Source: Amaurobius ferox
Lineage: Eukaryota > Arthropoda > Arachnida > Araneae > Amaurobiidae
NCBI GenBank assembly: GCA_951213105.1
Contig: OX578136.1
Coordinates: forward strand, 155,193,178 to 155,257,177
Direction: 5' to 3'
DNA: 64,000 bases
Shown: piece by piece, positions 38,262 to 50,046 of the stretch
Layout of the letters: each line of letters opens with the position of its first letter
How positions within the stretch are numbered: the first letter of the stretch is position 1
Program-made: the position numbers and the translations under genes
Notes under the pieces: generated by a model
Seen by the model: only the letters and a program-made list of their open reading frames with translations
Database searches by the model: none
What the model was told of the DNA's origin: nothing

Positions 38262-38967
38262 TTCCACTATACGCTGTATTCAGTCTGCACAATAACATAA
38301 TCCTCCACTATTCGCTGTATTCTGTCTGCACAACGACATAACCATCTACTATTCGCTGTATTCAGTCTGCACAATGACATAATCCTCCACTATTCATTAC
38401 ATTCAGTCTGCACAATGACTTAATCCTCCACTATTCGCTGTATTCAGTCTGCACAATGACATAATCCTCCACTATTCATTACATTCAGTCTGCACAATGA
38501 CTTAATCCTCCACTATTCGCTGTATTCAGTCTGCACAATGACATAATCCCCCACTATTCGCTGTATTCAGTCTGCACAATGACATAATCCTTCACTATTC
38601 GCTGTATTCAGTCTGCACAATGACTTAATCCTCCACTATTCGCTGTATTCAGTCTGCACAATGACATAATCCCCCACTATTCGCTGTATTCAGTCTGCAC
38701 AATGACATAATCCTTCACTATTCGCTGTATTCAGTCTGCACAATGACTTAATCCTCCACTATTCGCTGTATTCAGTCTGCACAATGACATAATCCTCCAC
38801 TATTCGCTGTATTCAGTCTGCACAATGACATAATCCCCCACTATTCGCTGTATTCAGTCTGCACAATGACATAATCCTTCACTATTCGCTGTATTCAGTC
38901 TGCACAATGACATAATCCTCCACTATTCGCTGTATTCAGTCTGCACAATGACATAATCCTCCCCTTT
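38262..38967 (+). repeat. 41-bp minisatellite, about 17 units
   Basis: The unit is CACTATTCGCTGTATTCAGT plus CTGCACAATGACATAATCCTC. About 17 copies, with a few variants (TTCATTACATTC; CCCCC or CTTCA spacers) arranged in a higher-order pattern. It ends in AATCCTCC and passes without spacer into the exon 3 acceptor. Confidence 0.97.
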
Positions 38968-38977
38968 TCTTTTACAG

Positions 38978-39230
38978 ACAATTCAAGGTATGGGCTCCTC
39001 GTACCAGCGGGTCCGTTGGTTCATCGGACTTTATCAGTACGACCCGAACGACAACAACAACTACAGATGGCTTGACGGCAGCGTCTCGGGATTCAGAAAC
39101 TGGATGCCTACGCAACCGAATTCGGTGTACGAACGCTGCGGCATGCTGGACGGAAGCAACGGCTTCAAATGGAGGGATGACGTCTGCACCAACAGGGCTC
39201 TTTTCATTTGTCGAAAAGATCTTGAAGACC
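38978..39230 (+). CDS. lectin-WSC gene, second half of C-type lectin domain
   Basis: This exon completes the lectin domain begun at 28699. It opens in phase 0 after CTTTTACAG and ends one base into a codon before GTAATT. The signature WFIGL core strand, a RWLDGS stretch, a QPN motif at the site where QPD or EPN dictates sugar choice, WRDD, and a closing FIC are all present. Three cysteines here plus three in the previous exon make the full set of six expected of a long-form domain. QPN sits between galactose-type QPD and mannose-type EPN, so I infer a calcium site but not its specificity. The donor is weak. Read-through would add about nine residues (NSFSFIFYV) and a TGA at 39260-39262, giving a lectin-only product. 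A 41-bp minisatellite runs right up to the acceptor. Confidence 0.93.
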
Positions 39231-39294
39231 GTAATTCTTTTTCATTTATTTTTTATGTCTGACTAAATAAAATACCGATTACGCACGAAAAAAA

Positions 39295-40227
39295 TCGGAT
39301 GTGGGCAACACATGACTTTCCTTATATAATGTAATGAATTTACTACTTTTACAGTAAAGTAAATATTTCTTATAGTAGATACTAATATTATTTCCAAGAT
39401 ATTGAATTTTCACCAATGAGTCGGCATTTTCATTGATTAAGCGTCATTTTTATCCATTTGGCGAGATTTTCGTTAATTTGGCAACATTTCAAGAAGTCGC
39501 CAAGTTGGCGACATTCCGACAAATTCGTCGCCAAGATCTCGAGAAGCGTTAGAAATAAGCGAAGAAATAAGTTATTCTTTCAGCAGATAAATGACTATTG
39601 GCGTTCAAATACAAAAGTATTACTCAAAGTATATTTTTCATGAATGGAACGAGCTAGATCCACGTGAATGATGTCATCCAATTTATTGCATGGTATTACT
39701 TATGAAAAGTGAGCATGTTTCTCAATAGGAATTTTTTTTTTTATTTTATATGACTTTTTGATAATTTTTATGAAAAATGTGCTATAATCTCGAAAACGGT
39801 TCATAATAGCGTTCTGAAATTTACGTCAATCGTTTTCTAATGAAAAATTACATAAGAAATGTCTATTTGCGTAACTTTATTAGTGGTTTTGATTTTTTGA
39901 CGATTTTTTCAAAATTTCATTCGAAAATTTAGGGGGGTTCCGAACATTCGATTGCGTATAAAAACAATAGGCTTCCAGTGTTTACGGATTGTGATTTTTG
40001 TACCAAATTTGGTTTAAATCGGTCCATTCGTTCGTCAGTTATCGTCTCCACAGAGTCACTGACACACACACACACACACTTTCACACACACACACACAGA
40101 CATCACTTCAAAAATGTTTGATTCGTGATCAGGGATGCTTGAAACGCACTCTCCCGTCGAAAACTCGAATTCGAATTTTCGACCCCGTCACAATACTTTC
40201 CTTATACATTATGTATATAAGGAAAGT
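39295..40227 (+). mobile_element. repeat family A, copy 6
   Basis: A complete 0.93-kb copy beginning 64 bp after exon 3. Confidence 0.9.
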
Positions 40228-40353
40228 AAAATATCCCATGCATTTTTTAGAAACCTAATTTATCAATTTTCTAGTAACTAAACTAATTCATCAAAATTAG
40301 CCTTTCTATATATTGGTGAGTTTGAGGTGTTAATATCTGAAAATTGGTGAATC

Positions 40354-40443
40354 ATTTGCTCCAAGGGCGACAGCTTGGAAGAATCTTCTGAGAAAGGCTA
40401 AGGCTAAGGCTGAGATGTTGAGCCATTGATAATGAGGATGATC
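40354..40443 (+). repeat. non-LTR retrotransposon 3'-tail remnant
   Basis: AGCTTGGAAGAATCTTCTGA and GAGCCATTGATAATGAGGAT match the tails at 7969-8070 and 4410-4466. Confidence 0.65.
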
Positions 40444-43400
40444 TTTTGGTTAGAATTCACAAACTTCAGAATCTGCTGCACCTACTGTAGTTATCTTTTA
40501 GAAGCATTTAGAATTCATCAAGAAGTTAATTTTCGCTTTTTTCAATAACAGTCCCAATGATTTCAAAATCACTTAGATCATAGTATATGTATTATTTACA
40601 ACACGGAGTAGTTTCATAACTTTATTTACTTGAGTGCATAATAACGGAACACATCTTTCAACTGTACTCCATGACTATTCATGACTTTTAACCGAATCTC
40701 ATTTCAACATTTTTTTAAAGAAACAAATGTTGTAATTGTTATATAAATGAGATTTCGCATGATTAAAAATTCAGTTAAAAATGTAAACAAGGAAGATTAA
40801 TCATGCGTAAAGTATTGATTCTGAAATACTTTTCAACCGAAATGCAATTTTATTTAAACATCTCTAAAATGTGATTACATTCGGCGCTGATATATTTTAA
40901 ATTATCCCACTACTACAGCAATTTATTATACTAGAAAACTTAATCGAAAAAAAAAACGGTGCTATTTACACAAAATGAACTTTATTCAAATGACGTCATC
41001 GAAATATGAATCGTCTGCCTCTATGTAAAGTAATTGAATATTTCATTCATATCATTTATATTTCATTTATATTTCAGACTCCAGAGCTAAATAATTTTAC
41101 GTGAAAACAATTCAGCAATTCTTATACAACTCATCTTTTAATCGCTTGATTTGTTTACATTCTGCATGCTATAGTATAACATTAAAATTAAGTTTCGTTA
41201 CAGGAATATTCATTAGTTTAGTGATCCTTTAAAATAAAAAATATATTGTAAATGCCTTAGCACAGAATTTAGATACACAGATAATGCGCAAAATTAGAGC
41301 GGTTTCAATACGGATGGAACACAATATAAATTTAAAGGAACTTTAAATATCTACGGTAACAGCGGAAAAATGGAAGCCATATGTTAATGTTGCAATGAGT
41401 CACGTGATCTCTTCATATATCATGGGTGCACTTATCATTTCAATTTTTATTTAAAAACTACTCAACATATGTTGTTTTACACACTTTATGTGATAATTTG
41501 AATATTTCCTAAAAATTTCGAGGTAATTTGTAAATTTTAACTTCTCTTAAAAAATGTTTGAAAAATTAAATCCCATAGGGTTCGATGTATTTAATTTCTT
41601 TAATCCGGGTTAAATACGAAACCAGTTGGGTCATATTATTATTTTTTATTCCCAAACAACCCATAAACCGTCTCAACAACATATTAAAATTTCATTTTGA
41701 TAAATTCATTTTTTACAGTAGTTATCGTGCGAACGGACAGACAGACAAAATGACCAAAGTCGTTAAACACTTTTCAACTATGTTGGAAAATGTTAAAAAG
41801 CATTTTAGGAAGATAAGCATATGCCGTTATAGATTTTAACTTTGGAATTCATTACAACAGAAAAATTTCGAAGTATATTGATAAAATCCCTATACGCATA
41901 CAAATAACGCAAATTAATACTATTATTAATAAAAGTGCGTCATTACAAACTGACCCAGAAATTTTTTAAAATAATATTAAGTCCAGCACAGTGATGTTCT
42001 AAATAGGTAAAATATGTTCAATCTATATCGCCTGTTCCCGAGAAAAGGAAAACGACATTTACAGATAACCATTACTATTATTTGAAGGTACGTGTCGCTT
42101 GACCTTTGCGAAAAATTTGATGACGACGACCAATTTAGCGAAATATCGTCAAATATGATAGTATTTTGAAAACATAATCGCCTGTTTTGCGAATTTTACT
42201 ATATCTGAGCTGGTTTGCGCTGTTTTATTGTACCTGAGAGCTGTTTCGTGACTTCGTAAGATACCTAGAGAGTTATTATTTCTGATTAAGTATATTGATG
42301 CTTTCAGTACTTTGAGCTCTAAGTTCCAGTTATCAGTAAATTCGGACCCACCCTTGTATCCTTGTAGAGTACACACATAATTCCATAGGATACGTGGTAA
42401 TAGTAACTACTCAAACTTTTACCGAAATGGAAATCCTGCTTTGAAAGCGTCGCAGGCAGTGGCGTAATTATTATTAAAATTGCAGTGAAGAAGGAACAAG
42501 GAAGTCCAAAGCGAACTGGGTAACTGCGACGTCCAGATTAAAATAATTTTACTCTCAAAAATTTTTATTGAAAAATAACAGTATTTTATTGTTGTTATAT
42601 TAATTGCGCATATTAAGTTTTACATTACTGATTAAAACGATTTTTTTTTTGTAAATACGAAAGCAATTTTATAAATATAAGCGTTTCTCAAAGTTTGGAA
42701 AATGCGGGATCCCATCAAGTGGAGCCAGGACGAGGCTTTTAATTGCCTTCCACTTTACAGTGGGAAATAGCACACAATGTGTAAATGGTCTAAGGTTCGA
42801 CGATTTTTAATATAAGTTGAAGCAATAAATAATTTTCTCAAACTATTTTAACACGTTTGAAAATAATTTTCATTTATTTCCCTATGACTAGCAAAAATTT
42901 ACGTAAAATTGCGTACGAGCAGAAATTAATGAAGATACAAAAAATCTAAATAATTTTCCCGTATAAAAATAACCCCCAAAATTAAAGTATTCTCTTAAAG
43001 GCTTTAATTTTGACGCCTAAAACTAAAATTCTTCTTGGGTGGTCCTTCAAAATTTAAGCCCCTCCCCCAAGATCAAATCATATTTATAAATGCTATTATT
43101 TTTGGTGGGCAAAATTTAGTTTGCTGAAAATAAAAATTTTCGAAATCCCTTTCACATATTTTATTTAAGGGATTAAAATTCTTTGTTACGCCGCTGCTCG
43201 TAGGGTTTTATTCTTTTTTAGAATCGGCGAAATCTACTTGACGATACCATAATTAGAAAAATTTGCATCATTCAAATAAAATATTCTCCACGTTGGGAAA
43301 CTATGGTATAGAAAAACACGGTAAGCTTTAAGATTGTATCCGAAGATTAATGGTCTAATCTTCTAATTACAAATCAGAAGCTATCAGAATTTTCTAAATG

Positions 43401-44064
43401 GCAAGATCGCTGGCTCTTTAGTAACTGTTCAAAAGGGAGGGAATTCATGGGAGGAACAATCAATCGCAACTCACTTGCTTTTGTGTTTAAAAGAAAGTAT
43501 CATAAATATAAATATTCAAGATGTCAAGCCTCTCATATGACGGGGTACACAAACTTATGTAAAAAATTCGGTACCATCTCACTACTTGCAACTCATGTGC
43601 TCTTAAAATCCCCAGACGATTACGCCCCCTCTCAAGATCAATATTATGATTTGCTATATGAACTTCTAACAAAGCATAAGTACTAAACGACCCCCTATAA
43701 GAAGCAATTACTTTACGACCCACTAGACACCCCCCAAAAAACGCAAATTTTATACGACCCCCTAGCGAAACGTGCCTGTCCAACAAGCAGGGAATATCGC
43801 CCTATTTTGAATCAACAATACTAAATTAATAATTTCTGAAAAGCGACATGAATTACCAAAGAAATTTAATTCATTTTTAGATACCTATATCGAGTCATTG
43901 CTAACTTGGCGACATTTTCTCCTCGCCACCAAGTGGGCGATATCGAGCTGAAAGTGTCCGTCAAATTTGTATCTAATGTCTATAAGTGCAACAGACAGAC
44001 AAAGATATTGCCTTTTCTTATGCATATTCATTAAAACTCATATGACTAATATTCTTATTTCTAG

Positions 44065-44319
44065 AGGGTTCAATGAAATGTTTCAAAGGCAAACCTCCAG
44101 CCCACCAGATTCTGGAAAAAAAAGGCATCAGCGTCACAGAGTGTTTGGAACATTGCCGCGGTCTAGGCTTTTCGCTGGCTGGCCTTATTCCTAACAAATG
44201 CTACTGCATTCAAAATAACAACCTGGACAAGATGGCTCTGGCATCCCGTCTTCAGTGCAGTGGAGACTGTGGGAACCAGCACTGTGGGAAAGGGGATTTC
44301 GTTACTATCTACAACCTGA
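44065..44319 (+). CDS. lectin-WSC gene, WSC domain exon
   Basis: This single exon encodes a WSC domain, a cysteine-rich module found in yeast stress sensors, kremens and polycystin-1 and thought to bind carbohydrate. The acceptor is ATTTCTAG and the donor is CTGA|GTATGG. It is phase 1 at both ends, so it can be inserted or skipped without shifting the frame. Eight cysteines occur in WSC order: an opening MKCF, then VTECLEHCRGLGFSLAG, KCYCIQ, a late QCSGDC, and NQHCG followed by DFVTIYNLS, which matches the family ending in (S/T)-(V/I)-Tyr-x-Leu. About 84 residues, the usual family length. An internally deleted mariner sits 132 bp downstream in the same intron. Unspliced read-through would add a hydrophobic FNRILVLLFWGCL stretch before a stop at 44453. 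Confidence 0.92.
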
Positions 44320-44453
44320 GTATGGAATTTTATTCATATTTCAATAGAATATTAGTCTTATTGTTTTGGGGGTGTTTAAAACATTCACTGGTAATAAAAC
44401 AATATCCGCTGGAATCTGGATTCGAAACGGAGTCTCCTAATTTTCATCTATAG

Positions 44454-45161
44454 GGTGTCCCAAAATTTCAATCAAGATTTGAATTTTGGGCCATTTGTGC
44501 GATAAAGTGTTGGCAACGAAAAAAAAAAAGACAGCGTGACAGCTGACAGTCTAGGGTTACTAAAAATGGAGCACTACACGAAAGACCAACGCGTTTTCAT
44601 TGTTGAGCAATATTTAAAAAATAATGAAGGTTTGGCAATTTGGCAGCTCTCGCGACATGATAATCCAGATTTTTGTGCCTAAATTGCAAGATATGGATGT
44701 GGACGACATGTGGCTTCAACAAGATGGTGCCACATGCCATACAGTCCGAGAAACAATTCATTTATTGCATGAGTCATTTCCTGGTCGTGTAATTTCCCGT
44801 TTTGGTGATCAGAATTGGCCGCCTAGATCATGCGATTTAACGCCGTTGGACTTCTTTCTTTGGGGTTTTTTGAAGTCTAAGGTTTATGCCAATAAGCCTA
44901 CGACCACCCACGCCTTGAAGGAGGAAATTGAGCTCTGTATCAACGAAATTCAGTCACATTTATGCAAAACGGTCATGGAAAATTTCAACAAAAGAGTGCG
45001 TATATGCCAGCAGAGCCGTGGAGGCCATTTACCCGATATGCTATTCCATACATAACCCTTACTGTATACTTTATGAATCAATAAAAAATTTACAATTTTT
45101 AATTATAAACCTGTGTTTTCTACCAAAATTACTTCTTGCATGAATTTTGGACACCCTTTAG
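44454..45161 (+). mobile_element. internally deleted mariner-like transposon
   Basis: Left end GGGTGTCCCAAAATTTCAAT and the complement of the right end (GGGTGTCCAAAATTCATGCA) are inverted repeats with TA at both flanks. About 0.71 kb remains where about 1.25 kb is usual. The transposase N-terminus and the catalytic end are both present but joined by a deletion. Confidence 0.88.
44566..45055 (+). pseudogene. mariner-like transposase with internal deletion
   Basis: From the ATG at 44566 the frame reads MEHYTKDQRVFIVEQYLKNN, the N-terminal helix-turn-helix of arthropod mariner-like transposases, and stops at about 44682. A different frame (44624-45055, 143 codons) carries the C-terminal part: WLQQDGATCHTVR, then FPGRVISRFGDQNWPPRS, CDLTPLDFFLWGFLKSKVY and a long helical end. 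These contain the second and third catalytic aspartates; the first lies in the deleted part. Joining of the two parts caused a frameshift. No active enzyme can be made. Confidence 0.88.
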
Positions 45162-45822
45162 TTGTGGTAACCGCTACATCAGTAGCGGATTTACTAGGGA
45201 GCTAATGAAGCTTAAACTTCGTGCTCTCCAACAAAAGAAAAGGCCTATCAGGACCACCGAAAGGAGAGGGGAAATATGCATTATATAAGGCTAATTGTAT
45301 ATATTGATATATGATTTTACAAGTTTATTTGATGTTATTATCATCATAAACATTTGTTGATATAAAAAAAACAATGCTAAAAAATTTTAAACTTTAAAAT
45401 TTATATAATATAGTGGTATAACAAATTTCAACAAAAACATGGTTAATTACATGAAGTGCCCATACAATATAATAAATAATAAATTTCAATTGCATATTTT
45501 TAATAGGCAACATAATTGTAATCAGGAGCATAACCAGGAGGAGGGTTAAATAGTACTTAAATATTATTTAAAATTCGTTAAATACTATTTAAATAGTATT
45601 AGTACATAGCGTTTAAAATTGAAACAGGGAAGCTATATTGTAAAGCAAGCATTCATTAATTTCTCTAAGGTACGCATAATATACAGGTGAAGCATGGTGT
45701 ATTTCCGAAGACATATATAACAAAACAATTGAACTTCTTGGATTAAAAAGGAGAGAAGATGTAGATATCTTGTTTACCTGGGTAGAATCTGTATAATATA
45801 GGTTGAGGATCACCACTGGTAA

Positions 45823-46025
45823 TACTTTATAAGGTATATATACCTTATAAGATAATACCTGGTAAAACTTTATAAGGTATATATTATACAGGTAATACCT
45901 GACTATAAGTTTACAGGTAATACCTGAGGTATATATTATGCAGGTAATACCTACCTTATTATAAGGTAATATCTGACTTTATAAGGTGTCATCCCTACTT
46001 TATAAGATATTATCAGGACTACGAG
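45823..46025. repeat. cluster of AGGTAATACCT palindromes
   Basis: TTATAAGGTATATATACCTT, completed by ATAA, is a perfect 24-bp palindrome. It is followed by repeated ACAGGTAATACCTGA and AGGTATATATTAT words. Confidence 0.85.
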
Positions 46026-46839
46026 TAATATAGCTTTCAACGAAACATTAACAATTTTAACCTATCATATGTGTAGAAAAAAGTACGTTAAGACGCAAAC
46101 AAAAATTATAATGCAAAATTTTTAGAATTAAACATGTTTTGGGCGGCGCCTGAACGCAAATCGAATGATTTTAAAGCATTGTATGTGTGTAGATGACTGT
46201 GGGTGAGAGCTATACTATGTTTGAAACAAATTAGGTTATTCAAATGAATTTTTTTGCTTGAATTTTATAGTTTGTGTAAATGCATTATTTGAGAACCACC
46301 ACTGTTTTATAAAGAAATATATCAATATAATGCTAATTAATCGTGTTCAATAAACAATCATTTTATGTATTTAATTTTACTCAGCAAAAATAATAGAAAT
46401 GTCAAAACGATTGAAAAACGCTAATTTTGAGACAGTGTTTCTTCAAATGACTTATCTAATAAAGAGATAGAATCGAAATTATGTAAGCAACTCTGAATTT
46501 CTCTATATATTATTTTTGTCTCTTTCTCTTTTGCTCTTCATATTAATTGAATTAGTACATATTATCTTTTCATGTAAAATGAAAATTTATTTAAAAATAC
46601 ATTAAATTTCCAGTTTTTCAACTATTTAAATTTTACTTGGCAATTTGTTGTTTCTATTGACGTAAAACTGCTAAAATCCCCCAAAATAGGGAGACTTCGT
46701 CAAAACGGCTTATTCCCTAGTAATAGTAGGTCTCCAACATTTGCCTAATTTGCTTATGGTAAAAGAAATGTTTTTGATTAGTGATTGTAAATTGAAATAC
46801 GATCGCCGTTTCGTGGATAAGTTCAACATTTACTGTTTG

Positions 46840-46892
46840 CGGATAGACGCCCACGCTATTGGGCATCTATCTTTAGCGGCTGAAGCTAAAAG
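46840..46892. repeat. two adjacent hairpins
   Basis: GATAGACGCCCA...TGGGCATCTATC (11 of 12 pairs) is followed by TTTAGC...GCTAAA. The family is unknown. Confidence 0.6.
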
Positions 46893-47459
46893 GTGTTTGC
46901 TAAAAAGTCACCCCTAAAAAGTGACACATAAAATATTTGACTGATAAATATTAAAACACATTTTAAATATAAATTGGAATAAAAATTTAATAACCGATAT
47001 TCTATATATTTAGTTACAAAATAAAATAATACTAAATTAAATAATATGTACTAAAATTGATACTAAGCAATAATACACTAATACTAAAATTAAAACAATT
47101 ATTAATAAAAAATTAAATAAACAATAATACTAAAATTAATAATACTAAAATATCTTATTACAAATATTTTAAAAAGTGTGATTCAATTTTACAAATATTT
47201 TAGAAATATGAATTACAAAAAAAAAAGTGTCAAAACGCCTCTGGTAAAAGTCACGCCTACAATGTTGTTATTTTTTTAACTTGTAAAAAAAATTGTAACA
47301 AAAATTCGAGTAATTAAATTTGTTTAAAACGTTTTGATTAAAAGTGTATTACTTGACAGGTTACAAAATAACTTAATAATACAGATGTGGCTTTCGGGTC
47401 GGAGATCAGTTGGACATCCCTCTAGAAGTACAGACATAAAATATATGCACTATATATGT

Positions 47460-47640
47460 TACGGGTAAAGCCCAAAACGAAGATAGACCTAGGTTTACCG
47501 GGATAAACCTGGCTTTACCCAGCCACTCTGGGTAAAGCTCGAAATGAAATTGGAATTATGTTCATTTCGGGATTTATCCAAGTAATGCAGGAATTATCCA
47601 GACAATTTTGGATAAAGCTGTGTATTACTTCACTCAAAAG
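47460..47640. repeat. hairpin-rich segment
   Basis: GCTTTACCCAG/CTGGGTAAAGC (perfect 11-bp stem, 5-base loop) and AGGTTTA/TAAACCT lie beside single GGATAAAGC copies. Perhaps the end of an unknown DNA transposon. Confidence 0.6.
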
Positions 47641-47734
47641 GTTTTGAGCATGCGCTGTGTGTTTTTATGATTTCTGGTGCGTTTATGGAGCGTTTTTATG
47701 GAGCTTGGCCGTTATACTCGAATCTGATGAATTG

Positions 47735-47940
47735 TTAACAACGGCTGCGGAGAAAATAAAATCACGTGTGTCGTTTAAAAAACGTTTTAATAACAGTTTT
47801 AACAACGAGTTAATTGTTTCAAAAGACTCCGACAGCTTTAACAACGGCTGCGGAGAAAATAAAATCACGTGTGTCGTTTAAAAAACGTTTTAATAACAGT
47901 TTTAACAACGAGTTAATTGTTTCAAAAGACTCCGACAGCT
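47735..47940 (+). repeat. 103-bp tandem duplication
   Basis: ACAACGGCTGCGGAGAAAAT begins both units at about 47738 and 47841. The copies look identical. It sits in a short open frame I do not recognise. Confidence 0.9.
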
Positions 47941-48203
47941 TTTATATAAGTGATGAAAAATATTCCGGGAGTTTTTACAGCCCTGGTAACCACTGCAAAC
48001 TAACTTTTAACATTTTAGTATTTATGATTATTGTATACATTTTTATTACTTTCAATATTTTACGTAATTAATAAATAAAATATAAATTATTCGTTACTGT
48101 AGAATTAATTTAATCCAAAGTTTGATAGAATTATCCTAGTAAAGTTGAAAATTTAAAATAAAACTAGCTGTGGTGCACGCAGTTCATTACTGGTTATAAA
48201 AAA

Positions 48204-49130
48204 TCTGATATGCGCAACACATGACTTTTCTTATATAATGCAATGAATTTACTACTTTTACAGTTTAAAAAAATGTTATTCTTACAGTAGATACTTATAT
48301 TCTCTCCAAGATATTGAATTTTTTTCAATTAGTCGTCATTTTCATTGATTTAGCGTCATTTTTATCAATTTGGCGAGATTTTTGTTAATTTGGCAACAAT
48401 CAAAAATGTCGCCAAATTGGCGACATTCCGCCAAATTCGTCGCCAAAATCTCGCCAAGCGTTACGGACGGAGAAATAAGTTATTCTTATAGCAGATAAAT
48501 GACTATTAGAATTCAAATACAAAAGTATTACTCAAAGTATCTTTTTTCCTGAATGGAACGAGCTAGATCCACGAGAATGATGTCACCAAATTTATCGCAC
48601 GGTATTACATATGAAAAGTGAACATGTTTCTCAATAGCTAATATTTATTTTTTATTTTATATAACTTTTTGATAATTCTTTTGAAAAATGTGCAATGTCT
48701 CGAGAACGGTTCATGTTAGCGTTCTAAAATTTACGCCAATCGTGTTCTAATGAAAAATTACATAAGAAATGCCTATTTGCGTAACTTTATTAATGGTTTT
48801 GATTTTTGACAAATTTTTCACAATTTCACTCGAAAAAATTTAGGGAGATTCTGAACATTCGATTGCGTATAAAATCAATAGGCTTCCAGTGTTTACGGAT
48901 TGTGATTTTTTTAATAAATTTTGTTCGAATCGGTCCATTCGTTCGTCAGTTATCGTCTCCATAGACTCACTGACACACACACATGCATACTTTCACACAC
49001 AAACACTTACTTTCACACACACACACATACTTTAACACACACACACATACTTTCACACACACACATATTTTCACACACACACAGACATCACTTCAAAAAT
49101 GTTTGATTCGTGATCAGGGATGCTTGAAGG
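48204..49130 (+). mobile_element. repeat family A, copy 7, 3'-truncated
   Basis: Typical start, core and an expanded CACACATACTTTCACAC tract (48973-49083), broken off right after GGGATGCTTGAAGG by the Tc1 remnant. Confidence 0.88.
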
Positions 49131-49985
49131 GAATGCTCTGTCCACTCCATACATTTAATACCTTTGCTCTGAGTGTAGTTCTCCCTATATGGATAAACAT
49201 GTCTTCAATAAAATAAAAATCAGGACCGACTGCAGCTTCATAAAGTCTGACAGAGGAATCATGAACTTCATCACAATATCTTTGTTCGCTACTGCGCTGT
49301 CTGGAAGATCATGAAGTTCGGTGCGACATTCCAATGAATAACCAGCCTATACCATCACACTACCACGACGAAAAGCGAAAAGCAGGGTGCTCAATAATGT
49401 TACTGGACAACCACAGGTCTACTATCGGAATACGGGGCAAATCTCGATTCGTTAATAAAGAGTGCATTTCCCTATTGTGTTTGGGTCTACATCATATACT
49501 TACGACACCACTGTAAATGTGCTTTTCCAACTCTGGAGCTCAACGAGACAAAAGCTTTTGTTGGCTTTTACAGAGATTTCTCGTATTTAGGTTTTGCCTC
49601 AGAGTACTAGTCGATAGCGTCCCTCACGCCTGCAAAAGCAACCGCTCATAGTTTTGAGTTTTGGTATTGTCATTCAGCGATTAATCCACTCCTGTAAGCT
49701 TATGTACCGGTCATTAGAAGGTGTTGTATTCTTAGTGAGCCTCGAAACAAATCTTCTGGTGACAGTTCCACTTATTTTGAAATTGTGTCCACAAACGAGA
49801 AAGGATGAAATGGGGCCCACAAAAGAAAATCACTACCTTCGCGATGAATTGTCAAGTCTCAGGTTTCCCAGCATCACACCACCGTTGTGAATCATCCATA
49901 GGTATTCTCTGAACCATCCCAAAAGCGATGGCTATTCTAACTTTTTGCAACTGTCTGCTGTTCGTGTTGAACTTAAAGCCAACGA
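49131..49985 (-). pseudogene. Tc1-type transposase remnant
   Basis: The reverse strand gives short in-frame pieces typical of Tc1 transposases spread over three frames: LTKNTTPSNDRYISLQEWIN, then GSVMV-AGYSLECRTELHD, then AVANKDIVMKFMIPLSDF, with stops between them. No inverted ends or target duplication were found. The identification rests on the order of these fragments. Confidence 0.6.
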
Positions 49986-50045
49986 GTTAGTATATACCTC
50001 GATGAAAGCCTTCAATGAGTTAGTATATACCTCGATGAAAGCCTT
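49982..50045 (+). repeat. 33-bp tandem duplication
   Basis: GAGTTAGTATATACCTCGAT and the following GAAAGCCTT are repeated once, abutting the left end of the MITE at 50047. Confidence 0.85.
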
Positions 50046-50046
50046 A

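Larger units (their letters stand above)
28872..38977 (+). other. 10.1-kb intron inside the lectin domain
   Basis: A GTGAGT...TTACAG intron. It contains family A copies 3, 4 and 5, a Tc1-like element (30725-32143), a GTAGGAAAG-type minisatellite (32541-33015), a Helitron-like or microsatellite-adjacent repeat (33850-34340) and the 41-bp minisatellite at its 3' end. The stretch 28872-30240 shows no gene or recognised repeat. Confidence 0.8.
39231..44064 (+). other. intron before the WSC exon
   Basis: A GTAATT...TTCTAG intron of 4.8 kb. It holds family A copy 6 (39295-40227), a retrotransposon 3'-tail remnant (40354-40443) and otherwise AT-rich sequence. Between 40450 and 44064 I found no gene; 43895-43945 carries a small TTGGCGA/CGCCAA fragment like the core of family A. 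Confidence 0.75.
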
